A program made the position numbers and the translations under genes. The notes beneath the pieces were generated by a model. It searched no databases. It had not been told where the DNA came from and saw only the letters and a list, made by a program, of their open reading frames with translations. From Amaurobius ferox (taxonomy: Eukaryota > Arthropoda > Arachnida > Araneae > Amaurobiidae), in contig OX578142.1 in assembly GCA_951213105.1 (NCBI GenBank), positions 120,561,354-120,625,353 on the forward strand: a DNA stretch of 64,000 bases. Direction: 5' to 3'. Positions within the stretch are counted from its first letter, which is position 1, and each line of letters starts with the position of its first letter. Positions 1 through 9,959 of this stretch are shown here, one piece after another.

Positions 1-2034
1 GTTTCCAATATTCTAACCATGCCTGAATGTTATCCAGAGTCATTTTCATCTTTTGTTGGTCTATATATGGGTTATCCGCAGCACTATATATAAAAATATC
101 ATCTGCATATATTACGCATTTTACTCCCTGCTCGACTGCTTCAAATAGGTTCGCCAGGTAGCACATAAACAGGAACGGGGATAAGACGGATCCTTGGGGG
201 ACTCCTCTCTGTGTTGAGACCTTGCAGGAATATGTATTTCTCCATTTAACTCTGAAATTCCTGTTGCTTAGAAAATTAGCCACCCAGAGGGCAGTTTTAC
301 CTCTCAGGCCCAGCAGGGCCAGTTTATAAATTAGGTCGTCAGTCCAGACAGAATCATAGGCTACATGTATGTCTAAGGTCACCAGCATACTGTATTGTTT
401 ACTGTTCTTAGCATCCTGTGGATCTTCAAATATATTTCGGACTGCGTTTGGCAGTCTTTAAAAGGTAGGAAACCGTAATGATTTTAGTTAAAGATGGAGG
501 GGTGGCAGGCCCAGTTAATAAGTTTCTCCAACAGCATTCTCTCTAAAATTTTCCCACCCACAGAGGTGAGGGAAATGGGACGGTAAGATTCAACAAGGTT
601 CTTAGGTTTTGTCTTCTTCATGATCGGGAGAATGATCGCAGTTTTCCATTGGGGTGGCACATAACTGTCAGCTAACAGCTTATTATACATTCTAAGGAGA
701 AAGAGTCTTGCTTTTGGATTAAGGGCTTTGTAGAGTCGGCTGGGTACACAGTCCGGACCAGGGGTCGAGTTACGGGTGTTAGCTATTGCGATGTTAAGCT
801 CATCCAGGGTAAACTCCGAAAACATTTCTTCGTTGCAGCTTAAATCATAAGGGATGTAACCCAGTCCATTACCGCTTCCATAGTACTGAGCAAACTGATC
901 CGCATGGGTATGCGCTTCGTGAATGTCAGCTCCCAAGATATAATGGCTGTCAGTGGGATCTTTCGATCTGTTCTTTAAGCCTTTCAAGATTTTATAGATG
1001 CCACCTTTACGGCCACACATTTTCAAAACGCTCTTCCAATAGGAATTAGCCAACTCCGTCATGGTTCGTTTGAGTGCTGTAGCATATTTCTTGTGCTGCG
1101 TCCAATATACTTTTGAGAAAAACATTTTTGCCAGGCGAAAGAATCTTCTTTTTTGCCCTAACAGCCATCGGCACTTAGCGTTCCACCAAGGTGGGTTTAT
1201 CCTTGAGTGTATAGGGTGATTAGTTGTACTTGCAATTATCGACGTGACGAGTGTCTTTTCCAGCACTTCTTCTGTGGGTATTTAATTCTCCAAAATAGAT
1301 CGGTTAGCGAGCTCCTCCGCTCTACCTCAGTGGGTACGGGGATAAGAGGCGATCGGATCCTTTGAACTACTTACTCTTCCCGAGTATTTTATCATGATGG
1401 GAGAGTGATCCGAAGTAAAGGTATCTGAGTGAATCGTGGTTGTCAGATCTTGATACACATCTGCTAATGAAATGCTGAGGTAAATTAAAGACTGAGACCC
1501 CGTAGGAGCAATGTGTGTGGGCTCAGAGGTATTTAACAAACAAATATTTTGCTCCCCTATCCAGTTATAAACCACCTCTGACCCGGTAGAATTGTAATTA
1601 TTACCCCAGCAGACATGTCTCAGATTGAAATCGCCAAGTATTGTGAAAGGAGGCATTATTCTTCTTGTTATATATTCCAGCCACGTTTTACTTATTTTCC
1701 CTTTGGGTGAGTATATGTTAATGATGGTCAACACTGTGTTAAGAAGCCATACTTTGACATCCATTGCTTCTACGTTCTGAGGTGATGGATTTTCAATGTC
1801 AATGCGGGTTGACGGGAGGTCTTTATTTATGGTGATAAGGAGGCCACCGTCTCTTCCAATTCGCCTGTCTTTGCGGTAGATGACACGTGAAGGGAAAGTT
1901 GTGATATCATCGGGTTTCAGAAACGTTTCTTGAAATACCCAAATGGGGAAGTTAACAAGCGGAAGTAACTTGAGCCACCTAGCCTTATTGCGAATGCCTC
2001 GGACGTTCCACTGTAAAATGAGTTCAGAGTCCAT
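1..2034 (-). pseudogene. LINE ORF2: endonuclease-reverse transcriptase, disabled
   Basis: Endonuclease plus RT polyprotein for target-primed reverse transcription. I start it at the Met beginning MDSELILQW (2034), because the endonuclease's first motif (QWNVRG) follows directly. Visible endonuclease motifs are the Glu in VFQET, GDFN and SDHSP. The RT fingers region follows (PGPD, YRPISLTS), then RGVPQGSVLSP, and the catalytic YADD box is encoded at about 98-109. One reading frame runs from 2034 down to about 484 but is broken by stops at 1327-1329, 1282-1284 and 484-486. A frameshift between about 480 and 420 moves the rest into another frame. Catalytic residues look intact, so the decay is fairly recent. 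The protein continues beyond the window. Confidence 0.9.
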
Positions 2035-2270
2035 GGACCAGACAAGAAAAAAGAAAAGGGGGAAGCAAAACAAACCCAGTAACCCAAAACCACAGGGCAA
2101 GAAACCAAAAAGAAAAAAACAAAAAAAACAACGAAAAACGAGAGAGGCCCGGGGCTAGGAGACCCCCGGGGGGCTCCCACTCCGGTGCCAGGGAGGATCA
2201 GAGTCAGTTCCCGGGCAGTGGAAATTTCCAACGTTTACTTCTGTGCTAGAATCATGCTGGAGACAGCAGC

Positions 2271-3563
2271 TTATCTGTTGGAATTCCTCTTGACTTTTTT
2301 CTTCTTCAGATGATCTCCGCGCTGTTCATTAGTTTTCAATTCTTTCTTCCCTTTTTTTGAGGAAGTGTCCATAGGGGTTTCCTGGGTGCAACTTACAGTA
2401 GTCTGGGGGAAGCAGGAAATGAGCCCCTGTACCATTTGCGTTAGACAGAGTACTTGTAATTTTAGGTCTTGAACTATTTCGTTGAAATATTTTGCTTGCT
2501 GATCCAATAATTGACTGGTGCATTCTTTAAACTGTAGCATTTGGTTCTCCACTATATTTTTCACATCTTGCGTATTTACCATGGTCGCACTACCTTGGGC
2601 TAGGGTTTTTGCATATGTAGGCGTTCTGCCTACTGAAAAACGTCTACGAGCTTCTGTAAAATCTAATCTATTTTCACACTTAAATCTTAAGAATTTTTCT
2701 TCTTTACGTGCTGTGCATGTGAGATCATCCGCTTCGTGCTCTTTTTCGCAGTTGTGGCATTTCGGGGAAGTGGCCAGACATTCCTCTCTTGGATGATGGT
2801 CGCTACACCGGATGCACACTTGTTTCTCAGTTTTGCAGTTTCGCATTACATGATTGTATTTGAAACACTTTGAGCATTGTCTAGGTTTGTCTATAAAAAT
2901 GTGAATCTTTTCAATCATTAGGAAGCTTTTGATGTATTCAGGCATCTTATTTCCGAATATTGTTACTAGGAGCGTTTCCGTAGGAATGGTTCCTATTGGG
3001 CTTTTTCTTGTGAATCTTCTAATTTATTGTATTTTGATCTGATTACCCTCCTCTATTTCGTCTGCTACCTCTTGCAGTGATATAGAGGTATCTATTCGGT
3101 TGAGACCCAGACCGTCCGACCTACCAGGAAGGTGTAAGGTAACCGTTTGGACGGCCGGAGGTATCTATTCGGTGTAGAAGAAAACGGGATGTTATTCCTT
3201 CCATTTGTATTTTTTTCTCAATTGCGGTCCCCCGTATATGGGTAAGGCCACATACTTCTCTGGCACAGTCTGCATGTCTTGTTACCACGAATCCCCATTA
3301 TGGGTGAATTTGATAAACTTGATTTGTTCCTGATATTGCAATTTTGATAATTCATCTTTTAAAGCTTTAGGGTTATTCCTGGGTATTTTCCCGCTGATTG
3401 CTTTTAGAAATATTGTGATATCAGCAGAGTCATCTATCCATTCCTTCGGAACAGTATAGTTGTGCATGGGAACATAAAATAAGCATGGTTGAGTAGAACT
3501 CCCGTTCTCCATATCCACCACTGCTACTGTGGTTTTCATGATGAGGCAAGAAGCTGAAGACAA
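2271..3563 (-). pseudogene. LINE ORF1: gag-like nucleic-acid-binding protein, disrupted
   Basis: ORF1 of the same LINE. The N-terminal part (3563-3282) is about 93 residues and ends in a stop. The C-terminal part (2945-2271) carries three cysteine knuckles in a row: CX2CX4HX4C (CSKC...H...C), then two variants beginning CIRC and CHNC. A Lys/Arg-rich tail ends the protein. Zinc-knuckle gag proteins coat LINE RNA in ribonucleoprotein particles. Between the two parts the frame is lost, and a 57-nt mobile hairpin (3101-3157) with a 16-bp target duplication sits in the break. The start at 3563 is the first Met after the leader and is not certain. Confidence 0.85.
3101..3157 (-). repeat. 57-nt hairpin mini-element, copy 1, with 16-bp target duplication
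   Basis: Inserted in the LINE gag. The 16-nt string GAGGTATCTATTCGGT flanks it at 3085-3100 and 3158-3173, a perfect target-site duplication. The insert begins TGAGACCCAG on the plus strand. The outer stem CCGTCC (3112-3117) pairs with GGACGG (3149-3154). The inner stem ACCT (3119-3122) pairs with AGGT (3137-3140). Its reverse complement matches the 3' tail of the SINE at 55285-55571, so I take the minus strand as sense. Confidence 0.85.
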
Positions 3564-3845
3564 AAAGGCCTAACCAGTGGCCTAACTTTTGGCTAGGGAG
3601 AGGACTTCTCTCCGCTAGCCTTCACCGACTAGATACACACAAAACAGAAGATAACAACAACACTTAAAAATAAAAAAGGACCACTGACCTCAACTCCGCC
3701 AAGAAACCTATATCCAAAACTAAAGAGAACACGCGGGAAAGCCAATCGGCCTCACCTAAAACACCCACTCTCCAATCCTAGGAAACACAACACCTGAAAA
3801 ACACGACCAACCTCTCAGCCAGCCACGTCTTCCCATCATCCAAAT
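3564..3845 (-). other. 5' leader of the LINE
   Basis: Non-coding stretch between the first ORF1 Met and the junction with Maverick sequence. LINEs of this group usually keep an internal promoter here, but I see no motif I can name. The 3845 boundary is set by loss of the ATPase reading frame and is good to within about 10 bases. Confidence 0.55.
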
Positions 3846-4129
3846 GATTATCGTTGCCACACTCGGACATCAGATCGCCTATAATAAAAAGCGTATTGGA
3901 TTCCAAATACTCTCGATAATTCCCGGGTAGACCTTCCACAAAAGTAACATCGGGAATTTCTTCGTAAAGTGGTTGGTGGATTCCGTAAAACCATACAATT
4001 TTATCGAGGGGCGGTGAAAACATCTCCCGCTTGTTTTTTTTACAAATCGCGAACAAAGAAACTTTTTCCACAGCCCGTGGGTCCCGAAATGGCCATCGTG
4101 AAAGAATGTTGCAGAGTCGGAAACTCCAT
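3846..4129 (-). pseudogene. Packaging ATPase (FtsK/HerA-A32 type), truncated and frameshifted
   Basis: The ATPase would drive genome packaging into capsids. A start Met at 4129 opens a frame reaching the Walker A loop GPTGCGKS at 4084-4061, then hits a stop just before a run of A residues (T-run at 4034-4041 on the plus strand). A one-base slip there restores the family-like stretch with WFYG and a Walker B region read as LFIIGDLM. Family members normally have two acidic residues in that Walker B; here the first is Gly, a probably inactivating change. The protein is cut off after about 90 residues by the LINE insertion. The longer reading frames across this segment are hybrids of two frames. 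Confidence 0.85.
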
Positions 4130-4164
4130 GGCAAATGAGGACACAGGTTTGTTCACATCCATAT

Positions 4165-4641
4165 TTATTGGTAAAAAGGTGTAGCAATCTTAAAGTGCTT
4201 GGTTACAAAATTATAAATTTTTATATCATTAGATAGTTCGTTGGGTACAAAAGATAACATAAAATCTTTCAGAGAAGTTTCGCGACATCTAGAATATAAA
4301 TAATAAATACAATAGTGGCCACAGACGGCCGTGACATTGCTTTGGAGGGACATACAATTATAGTCCATATGTTGAAAAGATGATACATAGGCTGATATTG
4401 CTCCTTCAAAAGTGTCGGGTGAATGTCCATAGGAATCGAAAAATTCCACACAATCTCGAAAAGGCAAGTAAAAGGCTAACCAGTGACTTCCAGGTTCTGT
4501 CGACGAGTCTGCGTTAGTCACGAAACAGGTGGGATATCGTTCAATCTTTTCAGGTAGATTGTCGCTTGCAAAAACACCTAAAAAGGAATCGGTCGTAAAA
4601 ATGCTCTTGGACAGTGTTTTGTTCAGCTGCTTGGTATCCAT
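4165..4641 (-). CDS. Adenain-like cysteine protease (Maverick PRO)
   Basis: An uninterrupted 158-residue protein of the adenovirus-protease type (peptidase family C5), the maturation protease of adenoviruses and Mavericks. The catalytic triad can be read in order: His in GSHWLAFYLP (about residue 53), an acidic residue in EFFDSYGHSP (about residue 70), and Cys in CGHYCIYYL (about residue 110), preceded by the usual Gln (LQSN). The Met at 4641 lies 2 nt after the capsid stop, as expected for a compact viral gene block. Length is slightly below adenain (about 200). This is the best-preserved enzyme of the element, although its neighbours are broken. Expression cannot be judged from sequence. 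Confidence 0.9.
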   Translation of the reverse strand: MDTKQLNKTLSKSIFTTDSFLGVFASDNLPEKIERYPTCFVTNADSSTEPGSHWLAFYLPFRDCVEFFDSYGHSPDTFEGAISAYVSSFQHMDYNCMSLQSNVTAVCGHYCIYYLYSRCRETSLKDFMLSFVPNELSNDIKIYNFVTKHFKIATPFYQ

Positions 4642-4643
4642 TT

Positions 4644-5752
4644 TTAATTGACAAAATCACACAAAATGTGACGAGACTTGTTAATTTCAATCACGTTTTC
4701 AAATTCTGCATGCACCAAGATGGAAATGGTTTCTCGAAGAGCTTTAGAAAATTTCCCTTCCACCCGTAAATTACCTTGTTGTTGTAAATTCATATGGGGG
4801 CCATCGCACATATCGGGCGACAAATCAAAAGCATACAAGGTATATCCCGCTGCAAATTCGTCTCGGGTCAGGTGAATTCCCTTGTCTTGGTTAAATCCAG
4901 GGAACAGTGTGTGATACGCACGAATGTAGTTGTTGTCTTCAAAGTTCAATTCTAAAGGTTTGCTTGGAACTGGATTGCCGTCTACGTAAACACTTAAAAA
5001 GTTTACGTGTTGATGGTCTAGAAAAAATGGATTTAATGCATATTGTCCGTTCATAGCAGCATTATTAAGACATGCAATAACCACTCTTTTTGGCATAACA
5101 CCCGAAAAGACATTATCTTGCATAAAAGACCAACTTCCTTTTGACGCTGAATATGTTTTGCATAATACACGATCTATAGGATACTTTGCTAAGTTCTTTT
5201 CCAAGGCTTGAAATTGGAATATGTATATTTCCAAGGCTTGTATGTCCTAATAATACTCCCGGGCTTACTTTAACATTTCGAACAAATATGGAAGCGTGCT
5301 CTAACAAAACTTTGTAGTCGGGTTTGGAGGCGTTGGACACTAAACAAAAATCAGATTTGCTTTGTGTCATTTTTATTTTTAAATCCACCAAATTCAACAT
5401 GAGGCGATTCTGCTGAAATATATCGGAATGAATCTGTTCAATCATGTCCACGGTTCTACTTAATTTACTCATTTCATATCTTTTCCAATCCTTCGTTGGG
5501 GTTCTCTGATAGAGGGTCTATATCACTCAGATTCGTATCTTTAACATACAAGAACGAAGAACCCAAATCCATATATTCGTCTCCACTTCCCGATATGTTA
5601 AACTCTAAGGGGCCTCCATCTCGTATGTTAGACAGAGGGTGAAATTCTATAAAGTGTCCCTTTTCTGTGGTCGTTTGGGTCAGTGGGGTCACAAATAAAT
5701 CCAGTTCGGACTTGGTACAGGGAGTGGAATCTTTATGAATCAGGGTCGTCAT
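4644..5752 (-). pseudogene. Major capsid protein (double jelly-roll, F54H12.2-like), deleted and frameshifted
   Basis: Family annotated in databases as 'uncharacterized protein F54H12.2-like', recognised as the Polinton major capsid protein. The N-terminal block (5752-5474) holds the conserved SELDLF start and an FNISGSGDEYMDL segment. The middle block (5472-5113) holds the IHSDIF...RLMLN region. The C-terminal block (5234-4644) holds PKRVVIACL, VYVDG, YTLYAFDLSPD and the AEFENVIEI end. Judged against the family as I know it, roughly 100 residues between the first two blocks are missing, an internal deletion at about 5474. A 30-bp tandem duplication and a one-base shift near 5200-5245 separate the last two blocks. 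Confidence 0.88.
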
Positions 5753-5777
5753 TCTGAGGAGAAAATATCGCGTGCTT

Positions 5778-6179
5778 TCACCTTCTTAGCAGCAGGAGAA
5801 ATGATTCGATTTTGGAGTCTCCTCTTTTTATGGAATTTTTTTTATGTCCCGAACCAATCATCTTTTCCATTTTACTGGCAGCCTTGTCTGTCAGATTACG
5901 TCCTACCTCCTTCAAATGGCGTTGGGCAGCTACTTTAAAATTCTCTCCTCTAGTTACATCATTCAATACATTCACTCCGCTATGCCACATTTGTCTTCCG
6001 ACGGCTTTTGCCCCCGACTTTAAAAGTGGAACAGCCGCTCTGAAAAATGACCGAAAAAGGCTTCCAAAGCCATATCCTTTCTGAAAAGTGCTTCCTTGGT
6101 AGTAATTAAGACCTTGGCCTGTTTGGTTCACATAATAGTCTTCGAAGGATTTTTTACAGCATTCGTAAGGGACATACAT
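5778..6179 (-). CDS. Small basic virion protein (adenovirus pX/pVI-like position)
   Basis: 133 residues, uninterrupted, with a Gly/Tyr/Phe-rich N-terminal half (GSTFQKGYGFGSLFRSFFRAA) leading into an amphipathic, basic segment (VPLLKSGAKAVGRQ) and a Lys/Arg-rich C-terminus. Proteins of this look in this position between penton-like and major capsid genes are a regular part of Maverick/adintovirus gene blocks and are thought to be minor core or membrane-lytic virion proteins. The assignment rests on position and composition only. The start at 6179 overlaps the upstream stop by one base, and the tail LLLLRR may be altered by a late frameshift. Confidence 0.7.
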   Translation of the reverse strand: MYVPYECCKKSFEDYYVNQTGQGLNYYQGSTFQKGYGFGSLFRSFFRAAVPLLKSGAKAVGRQMWHSGVNVLNDVTRGENFKVAAQRHLKEVGRNLTDKAASKMEKMIGSGHKKNSIKRGDSKIESFLLLLRR

Positions 6180-6920
6180 TATGAGAGGTACTTTTGACGA
6201 AAGTGTAGTTTCACGTAGGAGCGTCCGTGTTCAAATGGCGTCAGTGCTCCTGTGTGCGTTCTTATAACGATTTCCATAGTGTCGATCATTTTTCTACTCA
6301 CGGGTAGGTAGTGAGGTCGATCGAATTTCATGGAAGCCAATTCTCCATCATTTCCAGTGACTTTAGCGATACGTAAAAGAGGCGCCTGAATGTCGCCCGC
6401 AATTTGTGGTTCCACAATGTCTGAACATACAAACAGTACACGATAATGTGCGTTTACATCTGCTACATGTGTTCTTTCGCTCATCGCTTCATGATCAGAT
6501 TCTGAAGAAATCACCATGGGGTGAAAACCCAACACCTGGGCTAAGCCATCTTGTAAAATCACTCTTGCCTTGTTCTTTACTTTAATGCGAACTCGTTTCG
6601 TAATATGACTATAATTGAAAAATATCTTTTTTTGATGTTCTTTAATGAATATAGCCTTTAAAACATCGGAAATGGTTTCGTAAAATCCAGGTGGGATTCT
6701 CCGTCCAATCATTTTTCCATCACCTAGATCATATCCGATAAAATTTTTCTGAGCAGTGACATTCATCCATGTATGGGGATATAAAAACTCTGTCAAGGCT
6801 TATTTCCCAAGCACCCTTTAACTCTATAGGGGCGGGCAATCTTGTAATAAAATGTGAAATTTTATTCTCCGGGCAAAAACTCATCGAGCTGTCGCTCGGC
6901 AGAGTCACGTAGAAACTCAT
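6179..6920 (-). pseudogene. Capsid-associated (penton/minor capsid candidate) protein, frameshifted
   Basis: The Met at 6920 begins MSFYVTLPSDSSM, a start seen on a conserved Maverick protein beside the major capsid gene in many animals. The first about 45 residues run to PIELKGAWEISL, then a one-base shift near 6795 moves the remainder (from FLYPHTW to the stop at 6179) into another frame. Visible features include an aromatic FLYPHTW motif, a central VLGFHP segment, and DIVEPQIAGD...LLRI near the C-terminus. The family is usually read as the penton/minor capsid jelly-roll. I cannot confirm the fold from sequence. The sole clear lesion is the frameshift. Confidence 0.72.
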
Positions 6921-6957
6921 CTTGGCGAAAGATTTTAAAATGTAAAGTTTCCCTCTT

Positions 6958-7996
6958 TTATAATGTGGATAAATGAGAGGCAGGAATCCACTCGTTAAAC
7001 TTGGCAGGGTATCCACGATATTTCACAAAATATTCCAAATGCTTTTTTCGATATCGTTTCTTTAAAACGCGTTCGATCGGATATTCCTCTTTTATTCTCC
7101 CTTTTTGCAATTCATGCAAGTAAAAAGTTCCTTGAATCGCTTCTCCTAGTAAATCTTTAATTCTGTAAAGAGCAGGCTCTCTTTTAACACATTCTGTAAC
7201 TTTAAAAATTTCTTCAGACCAGTTTGTTTCGTATCCCTTTTCAAAGGTCATTTTTACCTTGGACACTCGCACAACATCTCCCTCGTTTAAAATACATTTT
7301 GAGACACGAGTGGGAGAATTACCATAAAGGGTAATCCACACTTGCGCTTCATTACTCTTATTCACTTCAGCGGGGGCTTGCTTAATCCTAGAGTGAAAAG
7401 TGCGGTTATAACTGTGCATGAGCGAGTCCAACACGTCCAAATAACGATATGTATTTTGGCTGGTAAAGTATTTCCACATTTTCGATTTCAAGGTCCGATT
7501 AAAACGCTCAACAACTGAGGCTTTCGTTGTGTTAAAAGCTGTGAAAAACCTCACTTATTCTCTTTCAAATACCGCTGAAATTTTTATTTTTAAATTCAGT
7601 ACCTTGATCTGTCTGTAATGATTCGGGAATGCGTTCTGCGAATATGGTTTGAAAAGCCTCTAAAATATCTGCCGCACGCTTTTGCTTTAATGGTATCGCC
7701 CATGCGTATTTGGATAAAATGTCAATACAGGTTAAAATATATCGGAAACCATCATTATGATTTTTCAATTAAGACATGTCGGCTAAATCTGCTTGCCATT
7801 GAAGGTCTATGCCGTGTACAATCACACGATTCGTTAAAAATTTTCGTTGAACAGGCTTGTACAGTGTGTAGGCGTCCACACTCTTTAACCATGCCTTTAT
7901 ATTCTTCTTGCTCACTTTTCCGTGAAGAGCACGATATAGGGCATCTACCCCGCCAAAGCTGGTAGGGTGTCTGGGGTCTTGATATGTTAAATCCAT
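6958..7996 (-). pseudogene. Maverick integrase (DDE, with chromodomain), one stop and two frameshifts
   Basis: Retroviral-type integrase that would join element ends to host DNA. The start at 7996 gives MDLTYQDPRHPTSFGGVDAL, then an N-terminal domain, the first catalytic Asp (QADLAD), the second Asp (DQGTEF), and the Glu in VVERFNRTLKSKMW. A C-terminal chromodomain follows (YPIERVLKKRY...YFVKYRGYP...EWIPA, about residues 295-340), which would read histone marks for targeting. Lesions: an in-frame TAA at 7769-7771, and two single-base losses near 7570 and 7552 separating the second Asp from the Glu. All three catalytic residues survive. The stop is only 37 nt before the next start. Confidence 0.92.
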
Positions 7997-8023
7997 CAGC
8001 TCGCGAGGGAAATATTGACAGTA

Positions 8024-8326
8024 TCATTCAAATGTAATAGAATATATCTCGGTAGTGTCACTCCCAATAAGGCTTCCGACACAATGTATACCACAAACAG
8101 CAATAAAAAATATACACACGTAACGATAACCTCTCCATGCGAAGCCATCTTTCGAAATGAGCCATTCGTCTGTTTTATTCTTCTTATAAACACGTGAAAA
8201 TATTTTTTCAAATCTTAATATGCGATCTTTAAATCGATATGCATGAATCTCCCAGAATCCTTTGCGATCTTCATCATGGGGTATGTACACAATGTGCACG
8301 TGATCCGAAAAAGTCACACACTTCAT
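8024..8326 (-). CDS. Small single-pass membrane protein at the Maverick end
   Basis: 100 residues, uninterrupted. A soluble, charged first half (HIVYIPHDEDRKG, then a basic KIFSRVYKKNK stretch) precedes one hydrophobic segment (YVCIFFIAVCGIHCVGSLIG, about residues 68-87) that could span a membrane. It lies just upstream of the integrase, overlapping no known Maverick enzyme. I do not recognise the family. Its stop overlaps the codons just upstream of the integrase start region, consistent with membership of the same gene block. Confidence 0.55.
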   Translation of the reverse strand: MKCVTFSDHVHIVYIPHDEDRKGFWEIHAYRFKDRILRFEKIFSRVYKKNKTDEWLISKDGFAWRGYRYVCIFFIAVCGIHCVGSLIGSDTTEIYSITFE

Positions 8327-8442
8327 CTCGCTAAATTAAAAAAATATCGAATAAATAATAAAGTTCTTTGTCAATAGAGGGTGCCACTGTTCATCTTAGC
8401 GGTTTAAGTATGATAGAGAAGGTTAAATAGCGAATTGTTATC

Positions 8443-8522
8443 AAGCGTCTATGGAGCAGCTGGCAGAGCGTTCACCAGCTGGTCCATGGACGCTTTTTAG
8501 TTCCGGGTTCGAAACCTCGCGC
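8443..8522 (+). ncRNA. tRNA-like hairpin with B-box motif
   Basis: GCGTCTATGGA pairs with TCCATGGACGC (one mismatch) and, inside it, AGCTGG pairs with CCAGCT, making a long hairpin. Directly after come five T residues and then CCGGGTTCGAAACC, which fits the RNA polymerase III B box and a tRNA T-arm. The segment CAGCTGGCAGAGCG resembles a tRNA D-arm/A box. I cannot draw a proper acceptor stem, so it is not a normal tRNA. It could be a degenerate tRNA, a SINE head or a Pol III unit linked to the Maverick end. Confidence 0.4.
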
Positions 8523-8984
8523 GAAAAGTAAATTTTACAACACATAAAAAAATAAAAATAAAATAAAAATAAAATTAAAACATATTTTTTAAAAAAAATC
8601 AAATGTACATTTGCAATTATATATTAATCTCATTATAACTTGTTTATTTCGTATCAGATTGCATGGGCCAGAGCCATGGCTAGTAAAGTCAGGTTGTTAA
8701 CATTAACTTATTAAAAATATGTCATTAAGAAAGAATAAGTGGCAACAGGTCAAAATGGTGACGTCATAGATGTAAGCTCATTTTTAATAGAGTAATAAGA
8801 GCGTATAACTCATTTGTAGTATGGACAGCAAGTAGAGAAGACGTCGCTCGTGAGTTCTAATTTTTGTTAACTATTTCCCGTGTATCTCGTAAAAATATAT
8901 AAAATGTGTCTATATATTCAAACTTTAACTAAGCTCACCGAAATATTTACCATGTACATATCTGCAATCTGTGAAAATGTCAGT
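8523..8984. other. AT-rich stretch, no recognisable gene
   Basis: Begins with an A-rich tail (repeated AAATAAAAT) just after the tRNA-like hairpin, which could be the poly-A tail of a retroposed copy. No open frame or repeat edge recognised in the rest. Confidence 0.5.
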
Positions 8985-9765
8985 TTAAAACAGACAATTA
9001 TTATTTAGAATCGTAAAATCTATTTTAAAGCTTGCGAAACATATTCTGTACACGTTAAAAAAAATGCAGTGTTAAAATCTACATCACTTAAAAGGGTCAA
9101 ATCCTGTTCACGAGACCGTTTAACATAATTTTAGCTAAGTATAATGTAGCATTAAATTCATTTTTAAATACACAACACTTAAAAGGGTCAAATCTTGTTC
9201 ACTTAACACAATTTTTGAAAATAGCTAAGTATAATGCCCTATTACATTTTGTTTTTAAATACACAACACTTAAAAGGGTCGAATCTTGTTCACTTAACAC
9301 AATTTTATATTCAGTGGAAATTCATAATTTACTATTAGATTCGTGTTTGAAATAGGCACACCCCTAGAATGGTCGAATCTTGTTCTGTACAAGTTAAAAA
9401 ATTGTAGTGTTAAATGCACACACTTTTAAAATGGTCGAATCCTGTTCACGTACAATTTTATATTCAGTGGAAATTCATAATTTAATATTAAATTCGTGTT
9501 TTAAATACACACACACTTAAAATAATTTCGGTCGAATCATATTCTGTACATGTTAAAAAATTGTAGTGTTAAATTTTTGTTTTTAAATACACACCACTCA
9601 AAATGGTCGAATCTTGTTCACTTAACATAATTTTTGAAAATAACTAAGTATAATGAAGTATTACATTTTTATTTTCAAATACACAACACTTAAAATAATC
9701 GAATCCACAATTTTTGTGTTCACTGGAAATCCGTAATTTACGATTACATTCTGTTTTTAAACACA
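8985..9765. repeat. Degenerate tandem array of about 90-100-bp units
   Basis: The motif ACTTAAAAGGGTCGAATCTT (and close variants with GGTCAAATC or ATGGTCGAATC) recurs at least seven times, each time followed by GTTCACTTAACA-like sequence and then an AT-rich spacer with GTGTTAAA or AAATACACA. Spacing is irregular, so this is an old minisatellite-like array. It lies beyond the integrase end of the Maverick, where these elements often carry subterminal repeats, but membership is unproven. Confidence 0.75.
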
Positions 9766-9959
9766 CCGAAAAATTAATAAGTACCCTTTTTATAAAATAC
9801 ATTCTCTGTTACAAAATATACCTTCCCTCTAATAATACTCGTTCGTAACTCTAAGCAAAATGTTCTTAGCACAATCCTGAAAATAATCTATCTCTCGTTT
9901 ACTTTCACAGAGAACACTTCAACGATAAGATTCTATGAAGCGTGAGCCATTGAAACCCC

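Larger units (their letters stand above)
1..3845 (-). mobile_element. Non-LTR retrotransposon (Jockey/I-like), cut off by window edge
   Basis: A minus-strand LINE-type element with the order 5' leader, gag-like ORF1 with zinc knuckles, then ORF2 with an APE-type endonuclease followed by reverse transcriptase. The 5' end falls near 3845, where the sequence changes abruptly from Maverick ATPase coding sequence to leader, so the LINE inserted into the Maverick. The 3' end, tail and target duplication lie left of position 1. Between the ORFs (about 2035-2270) is a short stretch with a long A/G-rich run on the plus strand. The order is typical of Jockey/I-group elements; I cannot place it in a clade without a tree. 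ORF1 and ORF2 both carry disabling lesions, so the copy is dead. Confidence 0.9.
3846..8326 (-). mobile_element. Maverick/Polinton (adintovirus-like) remnant
   Basis: Seven adjacent minus-strand reading frames with the composition of a Maverick/Polinton, a self-synthesising virus-like DNA transposon. In transcription order: small membrane protein, retroviral-type integrase with chromodomain, capsid-associated protein, small basic virion protein, major capsid protein, adenain-type protease, packaging ATPase. Spacing is tight: 2 nt between capsid stop and protease start, a 1-nt overlap at 6179. The ATPase is cut at 3845 by the LINE; any DNA polymerase B gene would lie left of the window. I did not find the terminal inverted repeat, so the right limit is the last recognisable frame and the true end may be beyond 8.4 kb. 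Most genes carry breaks, so this is an endogenous, non-functional copy. Confidence 0.9.

Noticed and set aside
1917..2231. 104-codon frame upstream of the LINE endonuclease
   Set aside because: It is another frame over the ORF1-ORF2 junction with a low-complexity FFFVVFFVFFF stretch from an A/G-rich run.
3778..4187. Two long frames over the Maverick ATPase
   Set aside because: Neither contains the Walker A loop, which lies in the third frame. Both are partly out of frame readings, so I annotated one pseudogene from the true start at 4129.
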